Shown in pieces: positions 18,060 to 26,682 of a DNA stretch of 64,000 nucleotides (positions are counted from its first letter, which is position 1; each line of letters starts with the position of its first letter). Below the pieces are notes generated by a model, which was not told the origin of the DNA, ran no database searches, and worked only from the letters and a program-made list of their open reading frames with translations. Position numbers and translations under genes: made by a program. This stretch comes from an uncultured Bacteroidales bacterium (GTDB lineage: Bacteria > Bacteroidota > Bacteroidia > Bacteroidales > Bacteroidaceae), in the NCBI GenBank assembly GCA_902798615.1, contig CADBXL010000011.1, positions 82,777-146,776 on the forward strand, read 5' to 3'.

Positions 18060-18383
18060 ATGGAAATAGCTATAAACTCTCAACTTTACAAACAGGCTTC
18101 TGTCTATGCTCAACAGCAGGGACTGAGTTTGCCGTCTGTCATTGAGAATTTCCTCGTGCGTTTTATCGAACATAGTAGGGCTACTACAGAAGAGTCAGTT
18201 CCCGATGTCGTGTTTAGTTTGTTGGGGGCTAGTGAACCTGTGAAAGAAGATGACATAAATGCTCTTGAAGCCTTTCTACAGATACGAAAGATGGCGGAAA
18301 GTGCTCAACTGCCAGAGCTGACACTTGACGAAATCAATGATGAAATCCGTTTGGCAAGGGAAGAAAGGAGGCTTCAGGAATGA
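18060..18383 (+). CDS. Small antitoxin-like/DNA-binding-like protein
   Basis: 107 residues. The start at 18060 (MEIAINSQLYKQASVYAQQQ) lies 26 bases after a perfect promoter. The N-terminal strand-helix-helix pattern (residues 1-35) looks like a ribbon-helix-helix fold, followed by an acidic helical tail (LTLDEINDEIRLAREERR) of the kind found in RelB/antitoxin tails. No toxin gene follows: the next reading frame is the UpxY-like gene. Could be a solitary antitoxin or a small regulator; family assignment is weak. Confidence 0.55.
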   Translation: MEIAINSQLYKQASVYAQQQGLSLPSVIENFLVRFIEHSRATTEESVPDVVFSLLGASEPVKEDDINALEAFLQIRKMAESAQLPELTLDEINDEIRLAREERRLQE

Positions 18384-18403
18384 TATATGCCGTTATATAT
18401 TTA

Positions 18404-18434
18404 ATTAGCGTGAATTCGATGAATTCACGCTAAT
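18404..18434. repeat. 14-bp perfect palindrome
   Basis: ATTAGCGTGAATTC (18404-18417) and GAATTCACGCTAAT (18421-18434) with a 3-base loop, 20 bases after a stop codon. It is a compact version of the TAACGTGAGTTCGACG ends seen elsewhere. Could serve as a weak terminator. Confidence 0.7.
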
Positions 18435-18569
18435 TTGTATGTACCCAAAGTGGTTGGAATGAGAGGGGCAATAATGCAAATTCAGGGGCGGGAGAGCGTA
18501 TGAAATACGTGGTTTTGTGTCATTATTATATTAAAAAGTGTTGGATAAACAAAATATCATCATTATTTC

Positions 18570-18600
18570 TTGTTTTCTCGGGAAAAAAAGTGTATTTTTG
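18570..18600 (+). promoter_or_regulatory. Promoter of the UpxY-like gene and probably the polyene operon
   Basis: TTG (18570-18572), 20-base spacer, TATTTTTG (18593-18600). This places transcription start near 18606 and gives a ~75-base leader before the chosen ATG at 18680. Confidence 0.6.
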
Positions 18601-18679
18601 CGAAATATTTCTGACGACTACTGCTAATAAGCGATGTCAGATTTGTGACATACATCAAAACCTTGTAATCATTTCTGAT

Positions 18680-19381
18680 ATGTCGATACCTTCTGCCGCA
18701 TTGGTTAATGGGCAGAAAATCTCCGTTTTAGGAGACAATTTACAGAAAAATGTAGCAGAAAATGCTACCATCCTCTACCAAAAGTCTTTTGAAGGGGTGT
18801 CCCCCAATTGTATCCGTACGTCAGATGTAGGAAACAAGTGGTTTCTTATGCGTGCGGCGTATGGTCAGGAGAAGAAGGCAGAGGAGATTCTTATGCAGAT
18901 GGAGGGAGTGGAGAGTGCGTATGTTCCGCAATGGTATAAGAAACGTAATATTGCAGGGAAGACAAAGAATGTCCTTGTAAGTATTATCCCGAATAATCTG
19001 TTTGTGCGTAGTAAGGAAGGTGTGCTTGCCAAGTTGGTAGGCAGAGAACCGCTTTCTTTCCTTCATTTCAGCTATCAGCCACACAAGGATGAGTTTGGCA
19101 GACCTATCGGAACAGGTCGTACCCCTGTTGTGATTCCTGACAGGCAGATGGATTCTTTTAGAAGATGGGTGGATGCTGATGCCGAAGATAAGATTTTCAG
19201 GCAGACATCATTCATCTTCAAGGAAAATGATTTAGTAAGAGTTACCGAAGGCGTGTTTGAAGGACTTGTAGGGCATATCGTCCGTCTCAAGGGACAGACG
19301 CGCGTTGGTGTGAATATTGACGGAATAGGTTTTATCTCTACAGCCTATATTCCGAAGAATTGTTTGGAGAAGATCGATTAA
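18680..19381 (+). CDS. UpxY/NusG-like transcription antiterminator
   Basis: 233 residues from ATG 18680; an upstream in-frame start would lie before the promoter. The NusG N-terminal domain spans about residues 48-150 (KWFLMRAAYGQEKKAEEILM, VSIIPNNLFVRS). A KOW-type C-terminal domain covers about 178-232 (KENDLVRVTEGVFEGLVGHIVRLKGQTRV). The architecture matches Bacteroides UpxY proteins, which suppress premature termination in long capsular polysaccharide operons, and is analogous to RfaH and LoaP. Here it stands directly upstream of an aryl-polyene operon with hairpin repeats between genes. It likely acts on its own operon (inference). Confidence 0.85.
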   Translation: MSIPSAALVNGQKISVLGDNLQKNVAENATILYQKSFEGVSPNCIRTSDVGNKWFLMRAAYGQEKKAEEILMQMEGVESAYVPQWYKKRNIAGKTKNVLVSIIPNNLFVRSKEGVLAKLVGREPLSFLHFSYQPHKDEFGRPIGTGRTPVVIPDRQMDSFRRWVDADAEDKIFRQTSFIFKENDLVRVTEGVFEGLVGHIVRLKGQTRVGVNIDGIGFISTAYIPKNCLEKID

Positions 19382-19383
19382 AG

Positions 19384-19533
19384 AGCGGCCCCTAACGGCC
19401 CCTCACCCGTCCTACGGACACCCTCTCCCCAAGGGGCGAGGGAAAAGTTAGTAAAAATTCCACATAAGCGAATAAATGTAATATCCCCCTCGCCCCTTGG
19501 GGAGAGGATGCCCGCAGGGCAGGTGAGGGGCTG
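19384..19533. repeat. GC-rich long hairpin repeat
   Basis: A GGCCCCTCACCCGTCC...CTCTCCCCAAGGGGCGAGG half is complementary to CCTCGCCCCTTGGGGAGAGG...GGCAGGTGAGGGGC. Together they form a long stem with an internal AT-rich loop. Same family as 10534-10615 and 20281-20433. It would be a strong transcriptional obstacle between the antiterminator gene and the ketoreductase gene. Confidence 0.8.
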
Positions 19534-19548
19534 TTTTTAGATTTGTAT

Positions 19549-20277
19549 ATGAAATATGCACTTGTAACAGGTGGATCAAGAGGTCTGGGCAGGGCTGTAT
19601 GTCTTGCCGTGGCTGAGATGGAGATTCCTGTGATAATAAACTATCAGAGTAATAAAGAGGCTGCCGAGGCTGTAAAGGCTGACATAGAGGCTGCTGGCGG
19701 TAAGGCTGAACTTATGCAGTTTGATGTGGCTGACAAGTCTCAGGTAGATGCTGCTATAGATAACTGGGAATCTGCTCATCCAGATGACTATATCGCCTAT
19801 CTCGTGAATAATGCTGGTATCAGAAAAGATAATCTCATGTTTATGATGCCAGAGGCAGATTGGCATGCTGTCCTGAATGTTACGCTCAACGGTTTCTATA
19901 ATGTAACAAGTCATCTTCTTCCAAAGATGATGATGCGTAAGCATGGTGGTAAGATTGTCAATATGGCCTCTCTCTCAGGATTGAAGGGAATGCCCGGTCA
20001 GGTGAACTATAGTGCAGCAAAGGCTGCTTTGATAGGTGCAACAAAGGCTCTTGCACAGGAGACGGCTGCAAGAAACGTGACCGTTAATGCCGTTGCTCCC
20101 GGTTTCATCGAGACAGATATGACAAAGGATCTTCCACAGGATGAGTTGAAGAAACTCGTTCCTATGAACAGGTTCGGCAAACCAGAGGAGGTTGCCGCCC
20201 TTGTGAAGTTCCTTCTCTCTGATGCGTCTTCGTATATCACAGGTGAGTGTATTTCGATAAATGGAGGATTGTTGTAA
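19549..20277 (+). CDS. 3-oxoacyl-ACP reductase (FabG-like SDR), aryl-polyene pathway
   Basis: 242 residues from ATG 19549; an in-frame TTG six bases upstream is not needed. Short-chain dehydrogenase with the TGGSRGLGRAV cofactor loop at residues 7-17, NNAG near 87, the Ser ... YSAAK catalytic triad near 140-157, and C-terminal ITGECISINGG. Reduces the beta-keto group of the growing ACP-bound chain with NADPH. First biosynthetic gene after the antiterminator. Flanked by long hairpin repeats on both sides. Confidence 0.9.
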   Translation: MKYALVTGGSRGLGRAVCLAVAEMEIPVIINYQSNKEAAEAVKADIEAAGGKAELMQFDVADKSQVDAAIDNWESAHPDDYIAYLVNNAGIRKDNLMFMMPEADWHAVLNVTLNGFYNVTSHLLPKMMMRKHGGKIVNMASLSGLKGMPGQVNYSAAKAALIGATKALAQETAARNVTVNAVAPGFIETDMTKDLPQDELKKLVPMNRFGKPEEVAALVKFLLSDASSYITGECISINGGLL

Positions 20278-20280
20278 ACA

Positions 20281-20433
20281 ACGACCCCTTTCCTGCCCTG
20301 CGGGCATCCTTTCCCCGTTGAGGGGCAAGGAAGAAGTTAGTATTTTCAAATCATTGGTATAATCGTGAACAAGTGTAACCTCCTCCTTGCCCCTCTACGG
20401 GGAAAGGATGCCCATAGGGCAGGATAGGGGTCG
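20281..20433. repeat. GC-rich long hairpin repeat
   Basis: CCCCTTTCCTGCCCTGCGGGCATCC...GAGGGGCAAGG is inverted against CCTTGCCCCTCTACGGGGAAAGGATGCCC...GGGGTCG. Lies between the ketoreductase and ketosynthase genes; no ORF. Confidence 0.8.
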
Positions 20434-20442
20434 GTTTTTGTT

Positions 20443-21666
20443 ATGAACAGAAGAGTCGTAATCACAGGTATGGGCATTTGGTCGTGCCTGGGTACTACAG
20501 TAGAAGAAGTGACGAACTCCCTCTATGAGGGAAAGTCAGGTATCGGACTTGAGAAAGAGCGTCTGGAATATGGCTATCAGTCATGTCTGACCGGTATTGT
20601 TGAGCAGCCAAAGCTCAAGGGACTTATCGACCGCCACATGCGCAGAGGCTTTTCTGAGGAGGCAGAATATGCATATATGGCTTCCCGTCAGGCTTTTGAG
20701 ATGGCAGAGATAAGCGATGAGTATCTGTTGCAGAATGAGGTTGGCTGTATCTTTGGTAATGACTCTTCGGCAAAGCCTGTTATTGAGTCGGCAAAGATAA
20801 TGGAAGAGAAACGCGATACAGAGCTTCTCGGTCAGAACTTCATCTTCCAGGCAATGAACTCAACCGTAAATATGAATATGAGTACGGTGTTCCATTTGAG
20901 AGGCGTGAACTTTAGCGTTAGTGCTGCCTGTGCAAGTGGCAGTCACTCTATAGGTCTTGCATATATGCTCATAAAGCAAGGACTTCAGAATACGGTTCTC
21001 TGTGGTGGCGCTCAAGAAGTAAACTATTATTCTATGGCCTCTTTCGATGCCCTTGGTGCTTTCTCAAAGCGTATGGATGAGCCAACGAAAGCTTCACGTC
21101 CTTTTGAGCGTGACCGCGACGGATTGATTCCAAGTGGTGGAGCAGCCGCTCTTGTACTTGAGGATTACGACCATGCGGTGGCTCGTGGTGCTAAGATAAT
21201 CGCAGAGGTTGTGGGTTATGGCTTCTCTTCAAACGGAACGGCAGTTATCAGTCAGCCAAGTGATGAGGGTAGCGTTATTGCTATGTCACGTGCCTTGAAA
21301 GATGCTGGTGTTGATGTGAAGGATGTTGACTATATCAACGCCCATGCTACAAGTACCCGTCAGGGAGATATGTATGAGGCTATTGCTTTGGATCGTATGT
21401 TCCACGGACAACATGCCCTTATAAGTTCTACGAAGGGAATGACGGGTCATGAGTGCTGGATGGCAGGTGCTTCTGAGATTGTCTATTCTGCTATAATGAT
21501 GCAGAATAATTTCGTTGCTCCTAATATCAATTTCGAGAATCCTGACGAACATTCAGCAAAACTTAATATCGCGTCTAAGACTGTTGATACCGAGGTAAAT
21601 GTTGTTCTCAGCAACTCTTTCGGTTTTGGTGGAACTAATAGTGCGCTTGTGATTAAGAAAATATAA
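20443..21666 (+). CDS. Beta-ketoacyl-ACP synthase (KAS I/II type), aryl-polyene pathway
   Basis: 407 residues, full-length KAS II. Catalytic Cys163 in AACASGSHS, His301 in NAHATST, His336 in TKGMTGHEC, and the C-terminal NSFGFGGTNSAL loop. All three catalytic residues are present, so it should be an active condensing enzyme extending the ACP-bound chain with malonyl-ACP. It resembles the FabF-like ketosynthases of APE/flexirubin clusters. A degenerate GGCCTCTCCCCC repeat follows at about 21668. Confidence 0.9.
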   Translation: MNRRVVITGMGIWSCLGTTVEEVTNSLYEGKSGIGLEKERLEYGYQSCLTGIVEQPKLKGLIDRHMRRGFSEEAEYAYMASRQAFEMAEISDEYLLQNEVGCIFGNDSSAKPVIESAKIMEEKRDTELLGQNFIFQAMNSTVNMNMSTVFHLRGVNFSVSAACASGSHSIGLAYMLIKQGLQNTVLCGGAQEVNYYSMASFDALGAFSKRMDEPTKASRPFERDRDGLIPSGGAAALVLEDYDHAVARGAKIIAEVVGYGFSSNGTAVISQPSDEGSVIAMSRALKDAGVDVKDVDYINAHATSTRQGDMYEAIALDRMFHGQHALISSTKGMTGHECWMAGASEIVYSAIMMQNNFVAPNINFENPDEHSAKLNIASKTVDTEVNVVLSNSFGFGGTNSALVIKKI

Positions 21667-21751
21667 AAAAGGCCTCTCCCCCTGCCATCTTCTGTGGTTA
21701 GGGAACTTGGATGAAATTGTTCTATTATTTGCAAAATTAATAATATTGACT

Positions 21752-22267
21752 ATGAAAAAAGTGTTTTTGTCATTGATCACTTTGCTGTATAGTTTTACGG
21801 CAATGGCTTTGACACTTAATTTCGGAAGTCTTGAATGCTTGAAGGGACAGAAGAATATTGTAGTTTCATTGGATCTAACCAATACTACTTACATGTCAAA
21901 CTATACAGTTGAGGAATTTCTCAATAAGGCTCCTCGCTCAAAGAATTGGAAGGAGGGTTCTATCCGCCAGTTTGTAACGGAGTTTAATGAAAAAACAAAT
22001 AAGATAGGTTTGAAAGTCGTAGATGAAGGCGAGACAGAATATGAGTTGCAGATTGTTCCTGGCAATATAAATTCGGCAGGAGAGTTTGTCAAGGTTGAGG
22101 TAAATGTCTTAAAGAAAAGTACAAAAGAACTGATGGCTTCTATGACACTTGACACGGATGATGGTGATAAGAACGATGAAATCGCATTCCGTGATACAAT
22201 GGGTGAACTGGGAGAGCGCTTGGGAAGTTTTTTCAATTTAAAACTGAAGAAAATAAATAACAAATAA
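21752..22267 (+). CDS. Small exported protein, paralogue 1 of 3
   Basis: 171 residues from ATG 21752, with a signal peptide (MKKVFLSLITLLYSFTAMA). The mature part shares spacing with the next two proteins: a GSL/GSF-x-x-L/V motif, a hydrophobic strand, a helix ending in a W, then a beta-rich half with VEVNVLKKS, and a C-terminal GELGERLGSFFNL helix. I do not recognise a named domain. Follows the ketosynthase by 85 bases and precedes paralogue 2 by 22. Not part of the textbook APE gene set. Confidence 0.7.
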   Translation: MKKVFLSLITLLYSFTAMALTLNFGSLECLKGQKNIVVSLDLTNTTYMSNYTVEEFLNKAPRSKNWKEGSIRQFVTEFNEKTNKIGLKVVDEGETEYELQIVPGNINSAGEFVKVEVNVLKKSTKELMASMTLDTDDGDKNDEIAFRDTMGELGERLGSFFNLKLKKINNK

Positions 22268-22289
22268 GGTACTTTTAATTAATCTAAAA

Positions 22290-22850
22290 ATGAAGAAGTT
22301 TTTGTTTTTGATGGTAACATTGTTTTCTGCAATAACAATGTCAGCTAAGGATGATGTGACGGTAAAGAGTGGTTCTCTCGCAGAGGTAAAGGCTGCTGGT
22401 AATTCTTTTGTGTTTATTGTCTGGGATTATTCATCTGCTACTTTGGAAGGTCAGAATGTTGATGCTTTTCTAAAGGCTAAAGGCGCAGATTGGGTAGCAG
22501 GCTATCCACAGGAACTTGCAGAAGCAGAAGCCGAGTTTGCGAGAGCTCTTGGTAAGAGCAAATATGTTAATGTGACAACTGAGAAAGATCAGGCTCAGTA
22601 TATCATTACTATTAAGGTTAAGGATTTCAACTATGGTAATACCGCCGTCGCTGTGTGGGTAGGCATGGGTGCTGGTGATGCTCATCTTAACGGTTCTGTA
22701 GAAATTACCAAGAATGGCAGTAAGGATGCTATCGCTGTGCTTGATGCAGATGGTGTTCCTGGTGGTGGATTTGGTAATGAGGCCCGTCGTAGAGATGCAT
22801 ACGAGGAACTTGGTGAGTGTTTAGTGAAGCTTATCAAGAAAGCGAAATAA
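22290..22850 (+). CDS. Small exported protein, paralogue 2 of 3
   Basis: 186 residues, signal peptide MKKFLFLMVTLFSAITMSA. Contains SGSLAEVKAAGNSFVFIVWD, then an acidic helix, YIITIKVKDFNYGNTAVAV, a Gly-rich centre and a YEELGECLVKLIKKAK tail. The organisation matches the neighbouring paralogues. No enzyme motif. Probably periplasmic or outer-membrane associated. Confidence 0.7.
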   Translation: MKKFLFLMVTLFSAITMSAKDDVTVKSGSLAEVKAAGNSFVFIVWDYSSATLEGQNVDAFLKAKGADWVAGYPQELAEAEAEFARALGKSKYVNVTTEKDQAQYIITIKVKDFNYGNTAVAVWVGMGAGDAHLNGSVEITKNGSKDAIAVLDADGVPGGGFGNEARRRDAYEELGECLVKLIKKAK

Positions 22851-22911
22851 GATATAATACTAATGGCTAAAGTCTAAAGTTTAAAGATTCTTACCTTTTG
22901 ATAATAAAAAT

Positions 22912-23406
22912 ATGAAAAGAATATTATTTGTTATTGTAGCATATCTGTCTCTTTGCAGCTTCATGCCTTTTGATCCTGAGGTTGCTGCAGGCTCTTTTGA
23001 GGCTTTGAACGGTAAGTCTGCTAATCTGGAGATCGTTTTCGACAAGATTCATGGCAGAACGGAAGCTGAATTTGCCGAGTATGAGAAGGACTGGAAGGTA
23101 GATAAGCCAGAAGTAGAGAACTTGACTCTTATTGAGGCAAATAAGGCTTTGAAAGGTACGTGTCGCCTAAGCGATGGCAAGGATGAGGATTTGACCGTAA
23201 GGATTGTGGTGAAATCTATTAGCGTAAAGGGCGATTATAATTTTTACATAGTTCTTCTTGATAAGGACAAGAAAGAATTAGGAACTATTTCAAACTTATT
23301 TGGCAAAGGTGGCATGTTCGGCACAAAGTTGAATCTTATCAAGGATGGTGCCAAGAGCACAGGCAAGAGAGCCGGCACTCTGCTGAAGAAATATATGAAT
23401 ATGTAA
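22912..23406 (+). CDS. Small exported protein, paralogue 3 of 3
   Basis: 164 residues with signal peptide MKRILFVIVAYLSLCSFMPF. A GSFEALNGKSANLEIVFDKI segment aligns by eye with the other two paralogues. A beta-rich half (DLTVRIVVKSISVKGDYNFY) and a Lys-rich C-terminal helix follow. Function unknown. A short heptamer-like spacer (TAAAGTCTAAAGTTTAAAG) precedes it. Confidence 0.65.
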   Translation: MKRILFVIVAYLSLCSFMPFDPEVAAGSFEALNGKSANLEIVFDKIHGRTEAEFAEYEKDWKVDKPEVENLTLIEANKALKGTCRLSDGKDEDLTVRIVVKSISVKGDYNFYIVLLDKDKKELGTISNLFGKGGMFGTKLNLIKDGAKSTGKRAGTLLKKYMNM

Positions 23407-23442
23407 TTCCCATTTCCACAAGGGAGAATTTGTATAGACACA

Positions 23443-23973
23443 ATGACAAAAAAGGTATTTCTGTTCCTTGCCACTTTGTTCTGCTGCATTGGTATGTTTG
23501 CACAGAATGTAGAGGATTCTGGAAATGGACTCAAGCGAGGTTTCCGTGGTATAGCCGAATTAGGTTATGAAGTGGCAATAAATGATAATGGCGATAACTC
23601 TCCTATTCTCAACCTTTCAGGGGGCTATCAGTTGAATTCGTATGTATTTCTTGGTGCAGGTATAGGACTCAGACACTACAATGATAACGACAAGACTTCT
23701 GTACCTATCTTCTTCAATTTCAGGTCTGATTTCGTAAATACGAAGGTCAATCCATTTGTTGATGTGAAGTTAGGTCTTTCTCCTTCTTATTCAAGAGGCT
23801 TTGGTTCTGTAGGCATGGGATGCAGGTTCAAGGTTGGAGAGAAACTTGGTTTGTCGGTTTCTGCAGGTTTTGAGGTTCAAGATCTGGAAAATAAAGAGGA
23901 TCACTCTGAAGATTGTGGCATCTATCTTGATTATATGGGTGGCGCATTCATAAAAATGGGGGTTGATTTTTGA
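23443..23973 (+). CDS. Small outer-membrane beta-barrel-like protein
   Basis: 176 residues, signal peptide to about residue 20 (MTKKVFLFLATLFCCIGMFA). The remainder is alternating aromatic/Gly beta strands (GFRGIAELGYEVAIN, LNLSGGYQLNSYVFLGAGIG, KLGLSVSAGFEVQ), ending GGAFIKMGVDF with a C-terminal aromatic as in OmpA/W-type eight-stranded barrels. Last of the exported quartet inside the polyene locus. May support export or anchoring of the pigment (inference). Confidence 0.7.
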   Translation: MTKKVFLFLATLFCCIGMFAQNVEDSGNGLKRGFRGIAELGYEVAINDNGDNSPILNLSGGYQLNSYVFLGAGIGLRHYNDNDKTSVPIFFNFRSDFVNTKVNPFVDVKLGLSPSYSRGFGSVGMGCRFKVGEKLGLSVSAGFEVQDLENKEDHSEDCGIYLDYMGGAFIKMGVDF

Positions 23974-24014
23974 TTATAAGCCCACCCAGGCCCTCCCAAA
24001 AGGAGGGATGTAAA

Positions 24015-24149
24015 GCCTAACCAAGCCTTCCCAAAGGGAAGGATGTTGGATAGTAATGAAACTTAAATATTAATTATAGAATGGAACCAAGCCTTCTTAA
24101 CGTTCTAAAGGTATAAAACATCCTTCCCTTTGGGAAGGCTTGGTTAGGC
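24015..24149. repeat. 135-bp inverted-repeat element (GCCTAACCAAGCCTTCCC family), copy 2
   Basis: Ends GCCTAACCAAGCCTTCCC (24015) and GGGAAGGCTTGGTTAGGC (to 24149), each carrying the TTCCC/GGGAA hairpin. Preceded at ~23980 by a short CCCTCCCAAAAGGAGGG palindrome. It ends 7 bases before the methyltransferase ATG. Confidence 0.9.
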
Positions 24150-24156
24150 TTGATAT

Positions 24157-25266
24157 ATGAATTTATTTCCCGACTTAAAGAAAAGGTACACTAAGGACGA
24201 TATGTCCGCTCGTGAGGCTCAGCGTTTGGCGGAGTTCATTGCGTGGGGACCTATCGTGTTTGAAGCTTCACGCCTGATGGTGAAGTTCGGCATTCTCGAT
24301 GCGCTTTGCGATAGTACGGATGGTATGACAGAAGATGAGGTCGTAGAGAAGACTGGTTTGTCAAAATATACTGTAAAATGTCTTCTTGAGGCTGCTCTAT
24401 CCATTGGTACCGTGATTATAGATGATGTAACGGATAGGTATTCAATTACCAAGGCAGGATTTTTCTTGCTTAATGATCCGGCAACAAGGGTGAATATCGA
24501 CTTCAATCATGATGTCAACTATCAGGGATTATTCAATCTGGAGGAGTCTATGAAAGAAGGTAGGCCTGCAGGTTTGAAGTGGCTGGGAGATTGGCCGACG
24601 ATTTATGAAGGGCTTTCCTCTCTCCCTAAGCAAGTGCAAGATAGCTGGTTTGGTTTTGATCATTTCTATAGTGACTCTTCATTCCCTGAGGCCTTGGAAA
24701 TAGTGTTCAAGAAACACAAGGTACGCTCTCTGTATGATGTTGGTGGTAATACTGGTAAGTGGGCGTTGCAATGTGTTGGCTATGACAAGGATGTAGAGGT
24801 GACGATTCTCGACCTTCCTCAGCAGATAGGTATGATGAAGGAGAATACGAAGGGCAAGGAAGGTGCAGAGCGTATCAAGGGCTATGGCATTAATCTGCTT
24901 GACAAGAATGCTTTCTTCCCAAAGAGGGAAGGAGGTCTTGATGCAATCTGGATGAGCCAGTTCCTTGATTGCTTCTCTGAAGAGGAGATTGTCAGTATCC
25001 TTACCCGAGCAAAGGCGGTAATGGATGCTGATACCCGTATCTTCATTATGGAAACATTGTGGGATAGGCAGAGATTTGAGACCGCAGCCTTCTGTCTGAC
25101 GATGACAAGTCTGTACTTTACAGCTATGGCTAATGGTAATAGTAAGATGTATCATTCTGAGGATATGACCCGACTGGTGAATGAGGCAGGTCTTGAAGTT
25201 GAGCACATATACGATGGTCTCGGACAATGCCATAGTATTATGGTTTGTAAGTTGAGGAAAGAGTAA
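24157..25266 (+). CDS. SAM-dependent methyltransferase, aryl-polyene pathway
   Basis: 369 residues. N-terminal winged-helix dimerisation part (residues about 20-110, FGILDALCDSTDGMTEDEVV), then a class I methyltransferase fold with SAM loop YDVGGNTGKWAL near 190 and the acidic post-II ILDLPQQ. This is the arrangement of plant-type O-methyltransferase/acetylserotonin family enzymes. APE/flexirubin loci carry such an enzyme, and known APE products have a ring methyl group; C- versus O-methylation cannot be decided here. Confidence 0.85.
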   Translation: MNLFPDLKKRYTKDDMSAREAQRLAEFIAWGPIVFEASRLMVKFGILDALCDSTDGMTEDEVVEKTGLSKYTVKCLLEAALSIGTVIIDDVTDRYSITKAGFFLLNDPATRVNIDFNHDVNYQGLFNLEESMKEGRPAGLKWLGDWPTIYEGLSSLPKQVQDSWFGFDHFYSDSSFPEALEIVFKKHKVRSLYDVGGNTGKWALQCVGYDKDVEVTILDLPQQIGMMKENTKGKEGAERIKGYGINLLDKNAFFPKREGGLDAIWMSQFLDCFSEEEIVSILTRAKAVMDADTRIFIMETLWDRQRFETAAFCLTMTSLYFTAMANGNSKMYHSEDMTRLVNEAGLEVEHIYDGLGQCHSIMVCKLRKE

Positions 25267-25327
25267 TGTGTAAAGAGTAAAGGGTAAAGAAAATAGTAAA
25301 TAGTTAAATTGTAAATAGTAAATAAAA
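25267..25327. repeat. Heptamer-periodic spacer
   Basis: The 60 bases between the methyltransferase and ACP genes repeat with a 7-base period (TAAAGAG, TAAAGGG, TAAAGAA, AATAGTA, AATAGTT ...). No promoter box is evident. Confidence 0.6.
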
Positions 25328-25573
25328 ATGACACGTCAAGAAGTAGAAGAGAAAGTAAATAATTTCCTTATTGAGGATTTGGAGATTGATGAAGAAAAGA
25401 TTGCCCCAGAGGCAGAATTGAAAGCTGGCCTCGGTATTGACAGTCTTGATTTCGTTGATATCGTTGTAATCGTAGAAAAGAACTTCGGTTTCAAGATTAA
25501 GCCAGAGGAAATGGCAGGTGTTCAGACACTTTCTCAGTTCTATGATTATATTGAGAGTAAGGTAAATGGTTAG
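25328..25573 (+). CDS. Acyl carrier protein 1, aryl-polyene pathway
   Basis: 81 residues, acidic. The phosphopantetheine attachment motif GIDSLDFVD has the modifiable Ser at about residue 40. Carries the growing polyene as a thioester. Expected partners are the ketosynthases, reductase and dehydratases encoded around it. Confidence 0.92.
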   Translation: MTRQEVEEKVNNFLIEDLEIDEEKIAPEAELKAGLGIDSLDFVDIVVIVEKNFGFKIKPEEMAGVQTLSQFYDYIESKVNG

Positions 25574-25660
25574 TGCATAATTCATAATTTATAGTTCATA
25601 GTTTGTTGGCGCACGTTAGTTAACTATGAATTATGAACTATGCACTATGAACTGAAAAAA

Positions 25661-26638
25661 ATGAATCCTCAAAATGAACCCATAGCTGAAAAAGGTACTC
25701 ACTCCCCATGTGGGGGTGAGGGGGGCACTTCCCTCCCTATGGGGGAGGGCGGAGGGAGAGGCCGTAATTGGGCAGGAACAACCTTCGGTAGTGGAGGTAT
25801 GCATAGGGCACTTATAGCTGTGATGAAGGTCATGGATATAAGATTACTATATGCCTTTGTGTCCATTTTTGTTGTTCCTGTATGTCTGATTCTCAATACT
25901 AATGGCAGTCGTAGCGTGGCGTACCGCTTTTATAGAAAGCGTTTTGGCTATGGCAGATTGAGGGCTGCATGGAATACCTATGTCAATCATTGTTTGTTCG
26001 GTCAGGTGGTTGTAGATAGGTTCGGTATGTATGCAGGAAAGAAGTTTGAGATAGAAATTGACGGATATGACAGATTCCTTGAACATGCCTCTAAGCCTGA
26101 AGGGTTCATTCAGATGAGCGCCCATATAGGGAACTATGAAATTGCTGGCTATACCCTTACCGCAGACCCGAAAGTGTTTTATGCCCTTGTGTTTGACGGA
26201 GAGAAGGAATCGGTGACAGAGAACAGGAACAAGATGTTCGCATCTACCAATATCCGAATGATATCTGTAAAGCCAGATATGAGTCATCTCTTCGAGATAA
26301 ATGGAGCTCTTCAGAGAGGTGAGACTGTTAGTCTGCCGGCTGATAGATTCAATGGTTCTCCACGTTATGTGGAACAGGTTTTCCTAGGAGCAAAGGCACG
26401 TTTTCCGCAAGGACCGCATAGTGTTGCCACGATGAGAGAACTTGATGTCTTGGCGGTCAATGTCATGAAGGAGTCGATGAAGAAATATCATGTCTATGTT
26501 ACTCCACTCGAATATGACAAGACGGTCTCTCGTAAGGAACAGATAGACCAGTTATCGAAAGCGTATGTATCGGAACTTGAGAGAATGGTGAGGAAATATC
26601 CACATCAATGGTATAATTTCTTTGAGTTCTGGCAATAA
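25661..26638 (+). CDS. LpxL/HtrB-like lipid acyltransferase with an in-frame palindromic repeat
   Basis: 325 residues from ATG 25661; an ATG at 25640 lies in an AT-rich repeat and is less likely. It belongs to the LpxL-type lysophospholipid acyltransferases. The catalytic H-x4-E motif is HIGNYE (in MSAHIGNYEIAG) near residue 150, with N-terminal membrane segment LLYAFVSIFVVPVCLIL. Residues about 23-35 are encoded by a GC-rich repeat (TSLPMGEGGGRGR), just before the conserved-looking NWAGTTFGSGG. Expected to transfer the polyene acyl chain, or another acyl chain, to a membrane lipid. Confidence 0.85.
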   Translation: MNPQNEPIAEKGTHSPCGGEGGTSLPMGEGGGRGRNWAGTTFGSGGMHRALIAVMKVMDIRLLYAFVSIFVVPVCLILNTNGSRSVAYRFYRKRFGYGRLRAAWNTYVNHCLFGQVVVDRFGMYAGKKFEIEIDGYDRFLEHASKPEGFIQMSAHIGNYEIAGYTLTADPKVFYALVFDGEKESVTENRNKMFASTNIRMISVKPDMSHLFEINGALQRGETVSLPADRFNGSPRYVEQVFLGAKARFPQGPHSVATMRELDVLAVNVMKESMKKYHVYVTPLEYDKTVSRKEQIDQLSKAYVSELERMVRKYPHQWYNFFEFWQ

Positions 26639-26682
26639 AGGGGCAAAGGGTAAAGGGCAAAGGTCTTAGACAATTATAAAAA

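Noticed and set aside
18060-18383. A full toxin-antitoxin pair
   Set aside because: Only an antitoxin-like protein is present; the next gene is a NusG-like antiterminator.
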